Counted from the stretch's first letter, positions 26,877 to 36,695 are shown. The stretch: 64,000 nucleotides of DNA from Flammeovirga yaeyamensis (GCF_018736045.1 NZ_CP076132.1:3581501-3645500); one strand, 5' to 3'. The notes: generated from the letters alone by a model not told the origin. A program made the numbers and translations.

Positions 26877-26953
26877 TGTTGAAATTAATTTAAGTGATTT
26901 TGTTGGTACTTTGTTATAATGACAACGGATTCTTAGAAAGGTTGCTTTAAGAT

Positions 26954-26992
26954 AAAAAAATGGTTCGAAAGCAAAAAATCTTTCAAACCATT
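26954..26992 (-). terminator. Terminator of the acyl-CoA synthetase gene
   Basis: 26959-26971 pairs with 26980-26992 (13 positions, one mismatch). The run of A on the left gives a U tract on the minus strand. Confidence 0.8.
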
Positions 26993-27046
26993 CTTTGTAG
27001 TATTCAAAATATAAAGACTTCACCAGTCTTTAAGCACAAGTCTCTG

Positions 27047-28693
27047 TTACTCAAAGATTACTGTGTCATTCTTTGCAAACCACTCACTATAGAATGGCTG
27101 ATGAATTTTCTCAAGATTATTTCTCTTCAACTTCAAAGTAGGAGTTAAAAGTCCATTATCTATAGTCCAATCTTCTTTCATTACAATCACTTTAGCTACT
27201 TTTTCATAGTTTGGTAAAGTAGCATTTAATGCCTGTAGAGTAGTTGATAAAGAAGAAGACAACTCTTCTTTTGATATAGCTTTACCATCTTCAGAAGGAA
27301 TCACTAGAGCAATAGGCTGTGGAATTCCTGTTCCCACTACACATACTTGCTCTACATTTGCATTATCAGAAATTGGTAATTCTAAATGGTTTGGAGAAAT
27401 ATACTTTCCTTTATCTGTTTTAAATTGATCTTTTACTCGACCAACAATAGACAGGTATCCATCATGATCATATTCTCCTAAATCGCCCGTTTTAAGGAAA
27501 CCATCTTCATCAAATAGTTCTTTTGTCTTTTCTGGCTCTTTATAATAACCAAGAGTCAAACAATCACTTTTTAACCTCACCTCTCCTTCTTCAGAAAGTT
27601 TGGTTTGAATATGATCGTACTTTAACCCAACAGTTCCGATTCTATTCATACCGGGGAAGTTCATATGCGATACACAAACATCCTCTGACATTCCGTACCC
27701 TTGATTGACATCAATGCCTAATTTCTTAAACCATTCTTGTAAATCAGGAGATATAGGTGCTGCACCAGAAATAACAGAAACTGCCTCTTGGAATCCCAAA
27801 GCTGTTTTTATCTTTTTTCTAATGACATTATTAATCACAGGAATTTTCAGCAGTAAATCCAATCTACCTTGAGGCATCTTTTTAAGTATACTCTCTTGGA
27901 ATTTTTGGAAGATTCTAGGCACAGCAAAGAACATATGAGGTTTAGCTTCAGCTAGATTCGCAGGGAAGGATTCTAACGATTCTGGGAAAGCAATCGACCC
28001 ACCTAAGTATAAACCAATAAATTCATAAGCCGCTCTTTCAGCAATATGTGCCAAAGATAAGAAAGCAAAGAATCTTGGATTTTTAGGCAAACTAAAATGA
28101 TGCTCGAATTCTTTTACAGCAAATTCAACGCTACTGTATTTATGCATTACTCCTTTAGGATTTCCGGTTGTTCCCGAAGTATAAAGAATTGTCATCAAAT
28201 CATCTGGTCCTGGTTTGGCAATATCTTGCATTGGAGCATTCTTTTTTACCAATTCATCCCAACCGTACTCCTCTTTCACTCCGTGCATTTCAATTCCAAT
28301 TCTAGGAATATCTACAGATTTAACACCTTCTTCTTGAGATGAATAATCATCTAACTTTCCAATAAAAACAGCTTTAGAATCCGAATGCTCAAGAATGAGT
28401 TTAATTGTATCCTTATCTGTTGTAGGATAAATTGGAATACTTATACAACCTGCCATAAGGATAGCTAAATCGGCCATGATCCAATGTGAACAGTTTTTAG
28501 AAAGAAGTGCCACGTGACTCCCTTTTTCTAGGCCCATGTTCATTAATGCTGAAGCCATTCTTCTACATTGTTCTCCAGCTTCTTGATACGTAACCGTTAA
28601 TTTTTCCCCATGAATGTTTTGATGCAAAAATGGCAGGTTTGGAGCTTCCTTCTCCCATTTTTGAAATGCGTCTAGTGCTGAGATAAAAGTCAT
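27047..28693 (-). CDS. Long-chain fatty acid--CoA ligase-like AMP-binding enzyme
   Basis: 548 aa ANL-superfamily enzyme. Nucleotide-binding motif TILYTSGTTGNPKGVMH (about 168-184), A5 motif NQGYGMSEDVC, A7 LKTGDLGEYDHDGYL and A8-like GRVKDQFKTDKGKYISP. The C-terminal region ends with an atypical LKRNNLEKI in place of the classical PKTxSGK-type A10 lysine segment; long-chain ligases of the FadD15 type also look like this. It should activate a fatty acid to acyl-CoA via acyl-adenylate at the inner face of the membrane. Monocistronic. Chain-length preference cannot be read. Confidence 0.88.
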   Translation of the reverse strand: MTFISALDAFQKWEKEAPNLPFLHQNIHGEKLTVTYQEAGEQCRRMASALMNMGLEKGSHVALLSKNCSHWIMADLAILMAGCISIPIYPTTDKDTIKLILEHSDSKAVFIGKLDDYSSQEEGVKSVDIPRIGIEMHGVKEEYGWDELVKKNAPMQDIAKPGPDDLMTILYTSGTTGNPKGVMHKYSSVEFAVKEFEHHFSLPKNPRFFAFLSLAHIAERAAYEFIGLYLGGSIAFPESLESFPANLAEAKPHMFFAVPRIFQKFQESILKKMPQGRLDLLLKIPVINNVIRKKIKTALGFQEAVSVISGAAPISPDLQEWFKKLGIDVNQGYGMSEDVCVSHMNFPGMNRIGTVGLKYDHIQTKLSEEGEVRLKSDCLTLGYYKEPEKTKELFDEDGFLKTGDLGEYDHDGYLSIVGRVKDQFKTDKGKYISPNHLELPISDNANVEQVCVVGTGIPQPIALVIPSEDGKAISKEELSSSLSTTLQALNATLPNYEKVAKVIVMKEDWTIDNGLLTPTLKLKRNNLEKIHQPFYSEWFAKNDTVIFE

Positions 28694-28943
28694 AGTCTGT
28701 GTGTGTGTATTTAAGAGTGCTTATTTTGTATTGTGCAATTCAATTCTATTTGTAACACGTAAAAGTAAAAAATTGTATAATTCTACTTTTACACTTTAAC
28801 ATCCGAGTCCTCAAAATTGATCCTCAGTTTATAAGATTACCGTTTGAAATTTCATATCATGACATCAATAGTAATATAAATTGCAAACATTATATTATTT
28901 AGCCAAATAAATTTATCGTTTTTTTTATATATCTTCTTAAAAA

Positions 28944-29852
28944 TCACGATACTAACCTTTTATGGAGTAAGTGAATGTGCTCTTCGCTAATTTCACAGCA
29001 TCCACCTATAATATTAGCTCCGGCCTCTTTCCATTGTAAAGCTAAAGTGAGGAAATCTTCTGGAGATGAGGTTCCCAGCCAAGTTTTTGTATAAGGATTA
29101 TATACCATTCCTGCATTAGGATATATCACTAATTTTTTCTTCCAACCTGCATTTAATATTTCAGAAATAAGACCTAAAATATATTTTGGATGTGTACAAT
29201 TAATCCCTAAAGCCATTACATTATTATTATGCTTTAACAAAGAAACGATATCGATAATATCAGTACCATCGTTCAATTGTTTTTCGTTCTTACATGAAAA
29301 AGAAAACCAAGCTTTATGCTCACATTTCTCTATTAAATCGTTTAGAACTTTAGCTTCTTCAAGTGATGGAATTGTTTCTACTGCAAGAACATCTATATCT
29401 GTAGCATCAATAATTTTTAGCCTCTCATTATGAAATGATCTTAATGTATTTTCATCTACCGCTTCATCATACCCTTTGTATTCGCTTCCATCCGCCAAAT
29501 AGGCTGCATAAGGACCAATACTTCCTGCAATGAAAACCTCCCTTTTTGAAATTGCTCTATATTCTTCTTTTGCTGATTGAGCTATTTCTGTCGTTTTCTT
29601 TAAAAGATCTATGGCCACTTCATGAGAAAATCCGTTCTCCATAAATCCTTTGATAGATGCCTGATAGCTGCTACTTATGATGATCTCTGCTCCTGATTTC
29701 AAATAATTCAGGTGTGCGTTTTTAATTACTTCTTCTTGATGATGAATTAAATCGGCTGTCCATAACTGATTATTGACATTACCCCCAAGCTTTTTGATAG
29801 CATTGGATAATCCACCGTCCAATAAATAAAAATCTTTTTCTAATACTGCCAT
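28944..29852 (-). CDS. mmuM: Homocysteine S-methyltransferase
   Basis: 302 aa. The zinc-binding cysteines are all present: Cys219 in GINCTHP and Cys285-Cys286 in IIGGCCEIS. N-terminal LLDGGLSNAIKKLG and AEIIISSSYQASIKGF are standard for MmuM-type enzymes, which transfer a methyl group from S-methylmethionine (or SAM) to homocysteine to give methionine. The protein is a stand-alone methyltransferase without cobalamin domains. No permease gene (mmuP) is adjacent. The 250-nt gap upstream, before the acyl-CoA synthetase, shows nothing definite. Confidence 0.9.
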   Translation of the reverse strand: MAVLEKDFYLLDGGLSNAIKKLGGNVNNQLWTADLIHHQEEVIKNAHLNYLKSGAEIIISSSYQASIKGFMENGFSHEVAIDLLKKTTEIAQSAKEEYRAISKREVFIAGSIGPYAAYLADGSEYKGYDEAVDENTLRSFHNERLKIIDATDIDVLAVETIPSLEEAKVLNDLIEKCEHKAWFSFSCKNEKQLNDGTDIIDIVSLLKHNNNVMALGINCTHPKYILGLISEILNAGWKKKLVIYPNAGMVYNPYTKTWLGTSSPEDFLTLALQWKEAGANIIGGCCEISEEHIHLLHKRLVS

Positions 29853-29862
29853 ATAGTAAAAA

Positions 29863-29900
29863 TAAAAGGTTGTTCCACAAAACCATGAAACAACCTTTTA
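29863..29900 (-). terminator. Terminator after the DUF3857 gene pair
   Basis: Twelve-base perfect stem TAAAAGGTTGTT/AACAACCTTTTA with A/T-rich flanks, 9 nt past the stop of the 29910 gene on the minus strand. Confidence 0.8.
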
Positions 29901-29909
29901 TTACGTATT

Positions 29910-31877
29910 TTACTGCTCTACTTTTTTCTTTAACACCACAGGCGTATCCACTGCTTTCAGATATTTATCATATATTTTCTTAATCATAAAATAATCCTCA
30001 GCATCGTAAACTGCTTTTTTAAAGCTTAATTTAAAATCTATTTCAACATTATTTCCATTCACCTTCGTCGATACTTTTAATGACATTGTTGGATCTTTGA
30101 AACTATAATTTTGAGGACCTTCTATGAATTCATATCCATTTGGAATAACAATAGTCGATTTTGCTCCTTTAGTAAATGCATTTGTAAAATCGATAGGGTA
30201 TGTTCGAATGTGTGAGGTAAATGGTTGTTTTTCTTCAAATAACTTTAAGAAAGGCTGTACCACTATATGATCTTGCAATTGTTCTACCTCTGATTTTCCA
30301 GCTGCAGCAATCATGTATAGCTTATCGAAGTCTTTATACCCCTTTGTTCTCTGTTGATCAATAGACGTAAATCCATTATCCAATAAATACTTCTTGATTT
30401 TTTCCTCTTTATCGTTAAACCTAACCTTATTAATGTAGGCCTCTATACTTGAAGTATTATTTACATAATTTACAGAAGCCGTTTTCTTCTCCACATCAAT
30501 ATCACTAATATTTATGGTAGTTTGATCCAAAGAGGTTAAGTGATTTGCTACTTTAATCCACTTTGATTCCTGACCGTCAATCAATAAACCATCACCATTA
30601 TTACATCTCGGAGGAAGAATGTAAGTGCCCAACATTGGCGAGGTCACATCATATAAATGTTCTTTCCCTTCTATTTCAATTAGGAATATGGTATAGTTAA
30701 ATACTTCTTGAAAAGGATATTTTTTATTGATTTTTCCATGTCCCCTACTACTAAGAATTACAGGATACACTTTAATTCCTACCGCTTGTAAAAGCCCCGC
30801 AGTAAAGAAATTAAGTTCTGCCACATTTCCTTCTTTTGTATCAAAAATCTTTTTAGGAGTCTCGGTAGCCAAGTTACTGTAGAAATTATTCCAATTATAT
30901 TCATCTTTTACATATCGGATAATTTTTTCAGCCTTTTCAGCTTCAGTTCCTTTATTTAATTCTGGATGTACCTCAAATACTTTTTTAGCAAAAGAAGTTG
31001 ACTTTTTTAGGTACTTACCAAAACGATGATCTTTGCTCAACTCATCAATAAATTTAGGATAGGTAGAAAGTACCTCCACTGTACCGCCTTGTAAGTTTTG
31101 ATATTCAGAAATCTGAAATTTCACCTGCATGAGGTAATCATCTATAGATGATATATATTCTTCATCTTTAAAAGCAGGAGTGTTTTTCATGACAAAATCA
31201 TAACGAATAATATCGTAATCTTTTCCTTTAAAATTGAATACTCCATTTACCCTTTTATTTGATGTCGAATAGAACTTCTTAATGCTTTGTGTAGTAAATA
31301 CATAATTATATAATGGAATTATGTTTACTGTAAATTTACTGTAGAGTGTAGGAATTTTTGCTTGGAAATTCCATTTTGGTAGTGTGAAAATAAAAGGAGA
31401 TTCAACTTTATATTTATATTCAATGATCGATCCTTTCTTTGCTTTAGGGTAGGTAAACTTTTCTCTTTGCCAATATTTATTGACCTCTTCATTAAACAGA
31501 TCTTTTTTATCAATCTCCTCTCTCTCTATAAGACCAGTAGTTTTATTGAAATTATATGTAGCAGCAGAAAATTGATAAACTTGTTCTCTTCGTTCTTTTG
31601 ATTTATATAGAAGAATTTCATCATTTGCATAGCTTACACCTCTATCGGTGGCTATCTTAATTCTTCTCGTCCTTTCAAAAATGATATGAAAGCGATCTCT
31701 TCCTTCTGTGAACTTGACTTCCCCTTTATCGAAAATAACTACTGCATCATCATTTTCAGGTACTTCTACGTTAAAATCGTTGATTGTTACTTTTCCATAG
31801 TTCTTGTCGATTTTCTGAGAAAAACTAAGAGTTGAAAAAATCACCCAAAAGGTGATAAATAAAAAAGAATGTTTCAT
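29910..31877 (-). CDS. DUF3857/transglutaminase-like protein lacking the catalytic Cys and His
   Basis: 655 aa, signal peptide MKHSFLFITFWVIFSTLSFSQ. N-terminal DUF3857 beta-rich domain, then a transglutaminase-like fold (about 290-420). The third, C-terminal part is DUF2569/3858-like and ends in TPVVLKKKVEQ. At the position of the canonical GDC-x-A nucleophile motif it reads EGNVAELN (Val352), and the FNH histidine is replaced by Tyr395 in EVFNYTIF; Asp410 is kept. It is therefore predicted to be a catalytically dead periplasmic or surface protein. It starts five bases after the stop of its upstream paralogue, which keeps Cys and His, so the two probably act together. Confidence 0.85.
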   Translation of the reverse strand: MKHSFLFITFWVIFSTLSFSQKIDKNYGKVTINDFNVEVPENDDAVVIFDKGEVKFTEGRDRFHIIFERTRRIKIATDRGVSYANDEILLYKSKERREQVYQFSAATYNFNKTTGLIEREEIDKKDLFNEEVNKYWQREKFTYPKAKKGSIIEYKYKVESPFIFTLPKWNFQAKIPTLYSKFTVNIIPLYNYVFTTQSIKKFYSTSNKRVNGVFNFKGKDYDIIRYDFVMKNTPAFKDEEYISSIDDYLMQVKFQISEYQNLQGGTVEVLSTYPKFIDELSKDHRFGKYLKKSTSFAKKVFEVHPELNKGTEAEKAEKIIRYVKDEYNWNNFYSNLATETPKKIFDTKEGNVAELNFFTAGLLQAVGIKVYPVILSSRGHGKINKKYPFQEVFNYTIFLIEIEGKEHLYDVTSPMLGTYILPPRCNNGDGLLIDGQESKWIKVANHLTSLDQTTINISDIDVEKKTASVNYVNNTSSIEAYINKVRFNDKEEKIKKYLLDNGFTSIDQQRTKGYKDFDKLYMIAAAGKSEVEQLQDHIVVQPFLKLFEEKQPFTSHIRTYPIDFTNAFTKGAKSTIVIPNGYEFIEGPQNYSFKDPTMSLKVSTKVNGNNVEIDFKLSFKKAVYDAEDYFMIKKIYDKYLKAVDTPVVLKKKVEQ

Positions 31878-31882
31878 TTTAG

Positions 31883-33742
31883 TTAAATAGTTCGTTTAAG
31901 TATAACATTAGAGTTTTTCATGATATTCTCTACATTTTTTATAAAATCATGAAATCCAGCATATTCTTTAATTGGATAATGTCCACTTGGTATCAATAAG
32001 GTCTGATGCATTTTGACTTTATTCTCTTGTTTTATGTGTTCGTAAGTAATGGCAAAACTACCATATTTTGTGGCTATAATTTTCTCTGGTGAGAATTCTA
32101 CAAAGTCTTTATCAAAAACACTTAAATCGTAAGTAACAGTAAATTGTTGGTGTATGGGATGATGAACCACCACATCGTGAACTCTATCTTTTATATCTTC
32201 TAATTTTGTATTGAAAAAGTTAATTGGTGAAATCACTTTTAAGGTACCGACTTGTCTGATGATTTTTTGAACGGTTCCTTCCAATTTCACTTCCAAGGCA
32301 TCTGAATCAGGAATTGTATTGATAGACATACTATCTACTTCAATATCATAAACTAAGGCTAAGTTTTTAAAATACTCTTTTTGTTCATTTTCATTAAAGG
32401 TGTTTTTCACTTCCAATAGAGTAGCAAAATGAGTCCCTCTTACTGTCCAATCCACTGATAAATCTGCTGTTAAGTTGTCCTTCAACTTAAAGTTTAGATC
32501 AACTTCTTCTTTGGCATTATCTGTTGTATAACTTGGTAAAGTGATTAAACGACTGTTCCCTTTTTCTACCCATAGTGCTTGTCTGCCATAAGTGAAGTCA
32601 CTTAAATAATTAAAGGGCAGATATTTTGAGGTATTTTCTAAATACACCGTATCCTTTTCAAATGGAACTCCAAGGATCACGTGATTAAACTGTTGACTTG
32701 GGAAATCGGATATTATTTTTTTTACTTCTGATCCAGCATTTACATCAATTGCGTAGGATGGAATGTCTACTTCCTTCAAAAGTGCTTTCATGTAGTTGGT
32801 TAAAGCTTTACAGTCGCCATATTTATTTTCACAAACATAGTCTGCTGGATAAGGTTTTAAGCCTCCAATATCAATCGTTACATTAATGTATCTTGTATTT
32901 TCTTGCATGTAACGATACAGTACTTTTGCTTTTTCTCTTTTGTTAGGTATATGATCTGTTAAAGCATGTACTCTTCTCTTCTCTAGAGGAGTTAATTCAT
33001 CTAATCCATCGGACAAACTGTAGACCCAATCGCCATAAGATTTCCATGTTGACATATCGCCTTCCCCTCCAAAATCAACATTTTTAGGGGTGATGATCAC
33101 TAATGGTAACTTATCAAATAGGTGAGGTGAAAAACGTTCTGATTTGATAACTAAATCCTGAGACAAGTCAAACTCCCAAGACATTGTTTTTTTTCCTTCC
33201 TTGTTGTTTTCAGATTTAATGTAATTCCCTTTTTCATATACTTTATATTGGTAATGCAAGGGTAATTCAACTTCTAAAGAAGCACTTTGAATATCTATGT
33301 TACTAAAGTAGGCAGGACTCCACGTGGCTAAGTTTACATAATTGTCTTCCGATACAGTGTAAGAATAATAAATAGTATAAGGAAAATTACTCCACTTTAA
33401 ATTAAAGTACTTTACATGGGCATCGCTGTAAAAAGTGCTATTATCAGTTAGACTTTTTGTACCAATATCCTTTCCTTTTAATTTTTTTACCTGTACACCA
33501 TTTTTATCTAAAATATAAGCACGGTTAACACGCATGGAAGAATTATAAGGGATTTCAACTTCTCCAAAGTACACCGCGTCCTTGTCATTTATTTGGATAG
33601 ATACATCAACAGTTTTTTTTAATTTCCCATTTTCAATAGCAATATGTGTATCATAACTTACGACTTGTGCATTTTGAGCAAAGACCACAGCATGAGACAA
33701 TAGAAATAGAGTAATTAGAATTTGTTTGAAATAATAAAGCAT
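31883..33742 (-). CDS. DUF3857/transglutaminase-like protein with Cys-His active site
   Basis: 619 aa with signal peptide MLYYFKQILITLFLLSHAVVFAQ. DUF3857 domain at about 25-230, transglutaminase-like core at about 250-380. The nucleophile is Cys311 in NKYGDCKALTNYMKALL and the histidine is His354 in QQFNHVILGV. The acid position is Glu369 (VYLENTSKYL) where aspartate is usual, a conservative change. It is the first gene of a two-gene operon with a paralogue that has lost Cys and His. The family is envelope-localised and very common in Bacteroidota, but its substrate is not established; protease or transamidase activity are both possible. Confidence 0.87.
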   Translation of the reverse strand: MLYYFKQILITLFLLSHAVVFAQNAQVVSYDTHIAIENGKLKKTVDVSIQINDKDAVYFGEVEIPYNSSMRVNRAYILDKNGVQVKKLKGKDIGTKSLTDNSTFYSDAHVKYFNLKWSNFPYTIYYSYTVSEDNYVNLATWSPAYFSNIDIQSASLEVELPLHYQYKVYEKGNYIKSENNKEGKKTMSWEFDLSQDLVIKSERFSPHLFDKLPLVIITPKNVDFGGEGDMSTWKSYGDWVYSLSDGLDELTPLEKRRVHALTDHIPNKREKAKVLYRYMQENTRYINVTIDIGGLKPYPADYVCENKYGDCKALTNYMKALLKEVDIPSYAIDVNAGSEVKKIISDFPSQQFNHVILGVPFEKDTVYLENTSKYLPFNYLSDFTYGRQALWVEKGNSRLITLPSYTTDNAKEEVDLNFKLKDNLTADLSVDWTVRGTHFATLLEVKNTFNENEQKEYFKNLALVYDIEVDSMSINTIPDSDALEVKLEGTVQKIIRQVGTLKVISPINFFNTKLEDIKDRVHDVVVHHPIHQQFTVTYDLSVFDKDFVEFSPEKIIATKYGSFAITYEHIKQENKVKMHQTLLIPSGHYPIKEYAGFHDFIKNVENIMKNSNVILKRTI

Positions 33743-33773
33743 AGAAGTTCAGTTCGCTTGAATACATAAAGAT

Positions 33774-33804
33774 CAAAAAAAAAGTCACTTTTAAAAAGCG
33801 ACTT
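33774..33804 (-). terminator. Terminator of the rnhB operon
   Basis: 33782-33791 pairs with 33795-33804 (one G/U), then a nine-base T run on the minus strand, 5 nt after the last gene's stop. Confidence 0.8.
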
Positions 33805-33809
33805 CTCAT

Positions 33810-34394
33810 TTATTTTCTGACGAATCCCCATATTAAAAGAGGAAAACCTATTAATGCGATAATACCACAAACAATATTCAATATCTTTTGACCTTCTTCT
33901 AAAAGGTTTAGATAATCAGAAAGATCACCTGCATAAGCGTATTGAACATTTAGTTTATCATGTTCAGGTTGCCCCACAGCAATAATCCTTGCCCCTTGTC
34001 TTAATCCTAACCACTGAATAGGTGCGTTCGAACTTGTTTTCTCATCTAAAAGAATATGAGCAACATCTTCACCTCTCCAAGGTACTTTATCAAACACCAA
34101 AATCTCTTTTCCTTTGGGTGTTTTTACAGTGATATCTTGAAGTTTTTTCTCTACTGATTTAAAACCATTGTGTTTTCCTGCTCCTGTGAATTCTTCTTTT
34201 GAAGCAATCACCAAAAAGTTTTCAACCAGAAAATTTGATGAATCGACTATTCCTTCAACTATCTTTAAATTATCTTGGTTTAGTATTGCTTTTTCCAAGG
34301 CATCAGCTTCTTTGTTTACTTTTGGAGCACTCACTCCGTAAATAAGAATTGCAACACCTACTAAAACTAAACCAACAGCTATTCTAACGTTCAT
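33810..34394 (-). CDS. Two-TM membrane protein, possibly GIDE-domain-like
   Basis: 194 aa. N-terminal hydrophobic segment (VGLVLVGVAILIYGVSA), a soluble middle of about 130 residues, and a C-terminal membrane segment (ILNIVCGIIALIGFPLLIWGFV). The layout TM, beta-rich domain, TM, with the middle containing VEGIVDSSNFLV and a YAYAGDL element, recalls GIDE-type proteins, but I cannot confirm this by eye. It is the last gene of the rnhB operon, starting one base after the Smr-protein stop. No catalytic motif seen. Confidence 0.7.
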   Translation of the reverse strand: MNVRIAVGLVLVGVAILIYGVSAPKVNKEADALEKAILNQDNLKIVEGIVDSSNFLVENFLVIASKEEFTGAGKHNGFKSVEKKLQDITVKTPKGKEILVFDKVPWRGEDVAHILLDEKTSSNAPIQWLGLRQGARIIAVGQPEHDKLNVQYAYAGDLSDYLNLLEEGQKILNIVCGIIALIGFPLLIWGFVRK

Positions 34395-34395
34395 C

Positions 34396-35376
34396 TTATT
34401 TTAGTTTCGCATAGGTGGCACCATAACCAAACTTCTCTTTTCTAGCATCTTCATAATACTCCACATCTGGATGTTTAGATAAACGCTTCTGAATTTCAGT
34501 TTTCAGTTTTCCGCTACCAATTCCGTGAATAAAAGTAATATGATCCATACCAGTCACAATTGCGGCATCTAATTCCTTCTCAAAATGAAGAATTTGCATA
34601 CTTAAAGTAGAGTTGCCCATATTTGGATCTAACCCAAGTGCTTCAGCATGTAAGTCTACTTCAGAGGCAGGCTTCTGAACAACCTTCTCAACTTTTTCTG
34701 AAGGTGTTCTTTTCTCTAAAATACCATCTTTAATTTTGTCGGCGTCTACTGCTTCCAATGCTTTTACGTCTAATTGGAAAACATATCCATCAGCACTCAT
34801 ACCTGGAACTTCTTTTTTATTATTAAAGAAAGTAGATGCTTTAAATCTTAGTTTTTTAATTAAAGGCTCGTGGTTAACACTTGGACCAGCATAAAAGAAT
34901 AAAGATTGGAATACATAAGCAGGCCATTCTTCAAAATTTTGAAGGGTTACCTGATCTACCTTTAGTTGTGTTCTCGGATGAAGAACAGCGGTATGTACTC
35001 CTTTATAATCCCCTTTTCTCTCCGTCCCTAATACAAAAGGAATGGTTAAATCTGAGTTGTTACAAATATAAACGTCAAGAATTTGATCGTTCTGATGTAC
35101 AAAAGCAATAAATAATCCCCTTTCGGAAATCATAGGTAAAGCTGCTTTTGGTCGGTTTTGTTGTTTCTTTTTTAACGAAGGAGTTACGACTCTTTCCTCT
35201 TCTTCAACACTCCCGAACTCATCAGATTCTACTTGAGATACAATGGCTAAATCACCTTCGACAAAATCCATTCGAAAGCCATCCACTTCAACCTCAATAA
35301 TATTATTTTTCTTAAAGCCGACTACGATACCATCCATGTTATCGTGTAAACTTCTTACTTTATCTCCAATATTCAT
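34396..35376 (-). CDS. DUF2027-Smr domain protein
   Basis: 326 aa. N-terminal SH3-like segment MNIGDKVRSLHDNMDGIVVG, a beta-rich DUF2027 region (about 85-215), a helical linker and a C-terminal Smr domain (about 235-326) with the HGIGSGKL motif and YGYGATY-like ending. Smr domains are DNA/RNA endonuclease folds related to the MutS2 C-terminus; in Bacteroidota this combination is usual and lacks the MutS ATPase. It probably acts on nucleic acid or ribosomes; function is not established. It sits three bases from the lipoprotein gene before it and one base from the membrane protein gene after it. Confidence 0.88.
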   Translation of the reverse strand: MNIGDKVRSLHDNMDGIVVGFKKNNIIEVEVDGFRMDFVEGDLAIVSQVESDEFGSVEEEERVVTPSLKKKQQNRPKAALPMISERGLFIAFVHQNDQILDVYICNNSDLTIPFVLGTERKGDYKGVHTAVLHPRTQLKVDQVTLQNFEEWPAYVFQSLFFYAGPSVNHEPLIKKLRFKASTFFNNKKEVPGMSADGYVFQLDVKALEAVDADKIKDGILEKRTPSEKVEKVVQKPASEVDLHAEALGLDPNMGNSTLSMQILHFEKELDAAIVTGMDHITFIHGIGSGKLKTEIQKRLSKHPDVEYYEDARKEKFGYGATYAKLK

Positions 35377-35379
35377 TTT

Positions 35380-36096
35380 CTATTGCTTTAGTTGATAATA
35401 AATTAGGTGAGGACCATACTGAGCTAACATTTGATTCGCAGTAACGGAGATTATGTATAAACCATACCTCACTTTTTGATCCTGATCCTGAATCAATATA
35501 TATGATCCATTACCTACCGGTGCAAATGTACCTTCAAAACTATCATCATCAGTTTCGGCACAATTTGCACTCAAATCATTGTATTTAAAAGTACCATTTC
35601 TGTAAAATACCCACTCATCGTCCTTAGAACAATCGGGTATTTCTACGTCTTCCCCTGTGGCATTATCTATCATTCTCGAAATGACCCATTTTTTTCCTGT
35701 AGGAGAAGTTAAATGAGTAATAAAGGAATCCCAGATAATTACCGTAATTGAATTTCTATAGCCAATTTCTGTAGAAACAACTTTTACTTCAGTATTCACT
35801 AGGAAGTTGTTCTTTTCTATTCCATTGGCTGTATCTATTAAGGATGCAGAAACATAATAAGAACCACTATCCAGTTTTAGAAAAAAGGCTAACCCATTAA
35901 CATCTGTAGTTTGTTCCTGTGCTACAGCATTTTTTTGATCCACAAAATCTTCATGTGAAGCATATAGGTTCACTTTTCCATTGACTACCTCCTTACCCTG
36001 CTCGTCTCTTACCTGAACATATAAGTCTCCATATGGCTTAGGATTCTCACAGGCCCAAAGAAGTAATATGAATACTATGTAAAGGTACTTTTTCAT
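35380..36096 (-). CDS. Lipoprotein with an Ig-like N-terminal domain
   Basis: 238 aa from the ATG at 36096. Signal sequence MKKYLYIVFILLLWAC with a lipobox cysteine. A carboxypeptidase-regulatory-like beta-sandwich follows (YGDLYVQVRDEQGKEVVNGKVNLYAS...), then a lipocalin-type second half (WVISRMIDNATGEDVEIPDC ... DEWVFYRNGTFKYND) resembling the lipocalin-like domain of Bacteroidota lipoproteins. The ATG overlaps the rnhB stop by one base (TAATG), which also settles the start against a longer frame. Probably periplasmic face or surface; no function known. Confidence 0.75.
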   Translation of the reverse strand: MKKYLYIVFILLLWACENPKPYGDLYVQVRDEQGKEVVNGKVNLYASHEDFVDQKNAVAQEQTTDVNGLAFFLKLDSGSYYVSASLIDTANGIEKNNFLVNTEVKVVSTEIGYRNSITVIIWDSFITHLTSPTGKKWVISRMIDNATGEDVEIPDCSKDDEWVFYRNGTFKYNDLSANCAETDDDSFEGTFAPVGNGSYILIQDQDQKVRYGLYIISVTANQMLAQYGPHLIYYQLKQ

Positions 36097-36695
36097 TAAA
36101 ACTCTATTGTTTTTTGCTCGGGTAAAAGTTTGAAAGAATTTCTGTGCCAAGGGGTAGTTCCATGGGCTGCAATAGCTGCCCTATGTTGTTTTGTAGGATA
36201 CCCAGCATTTTTCTCCCAACCATAGTGAGGAAATTCTTCTGACAATTTTGTCATTAAAAGATCTCTATGCGTTTTTGCTAAAATAGACGCTGCAGCAATA
36301 CTTAAATATTTACCGTCTCCCTTTACTATACATTCGTGTTCTATCCCTTTATATGGTCTAAAACGATTTCCATCGATTAGTAAAAGTTCTGGTTTTTCTG
36401 TTAAACCATCTACACAGCGATGCATTGCCGTAAATGAGGCTTGTAAAATATTAATTTTATCAATTTCTTCAGCCTGTACTTCAATTACTTTATAATCTAT
36501 GGCTTCTTTAATGATTACCTCTCTTAACGCCATTCTTTTTTTATGGGTTAACTTTTTGGAATCATTTAAATCAGGGTGAGAGAAATTCTTAGGTAAAATT
36601 ACAGCAGCAGCGACTACAGGTCCTGCCAAACAACCTCTTCCCGCTTCATCTAAACCTGCTTCTACTTTATCTTTTGTAAAACTTGATGCTAACAT
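36096..36695 (-). CDS. rnhB: Ribonuclease HII
   Basis: 199 aa, normal length. Catalytic acids are present: Asp16-Glu17 in AGLDEAGRGCLAGP, Asp108 in LLIDGNRF and Asp127 in KGDGKYLSIAAASILAK, with the following THRD typical of the family. It cleaves RNA in RNA-DNA hybrids, chiefly misincorporated ribonucleotides and primers. It is the first gene of a four-gene operon (rnhB, lipoprotein, Smr protein, membrane protein). Confidence 0.95.
   Translation of the reverse strand: MLASSFTKDKVEAGLDEAGRGCLAGPVVAAAVILPKNFSHPDLNDSKKLTHKKRMALREVIIKEAIDYKVIEVQAEEIDKINILQASFTAMHRCVDGLTEKPELLLIDGNRFRPYKGIEHECIVKGDGKYLSIAAASILAKTHRDLLMTKLSEEFPHYGWEKNAGYPTKQHRAAIAAHGTTPWHRNSFKLLPEQKTIEF

Noticed and set aside
26877-27023. 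Longer version of the small lipoprotein (start at 27023)
   Set aside because: The extension overlaps the terminator hairpin of the acyl-CoA synthetase gene and would hide the signal sequence and lipobox inside the protein.
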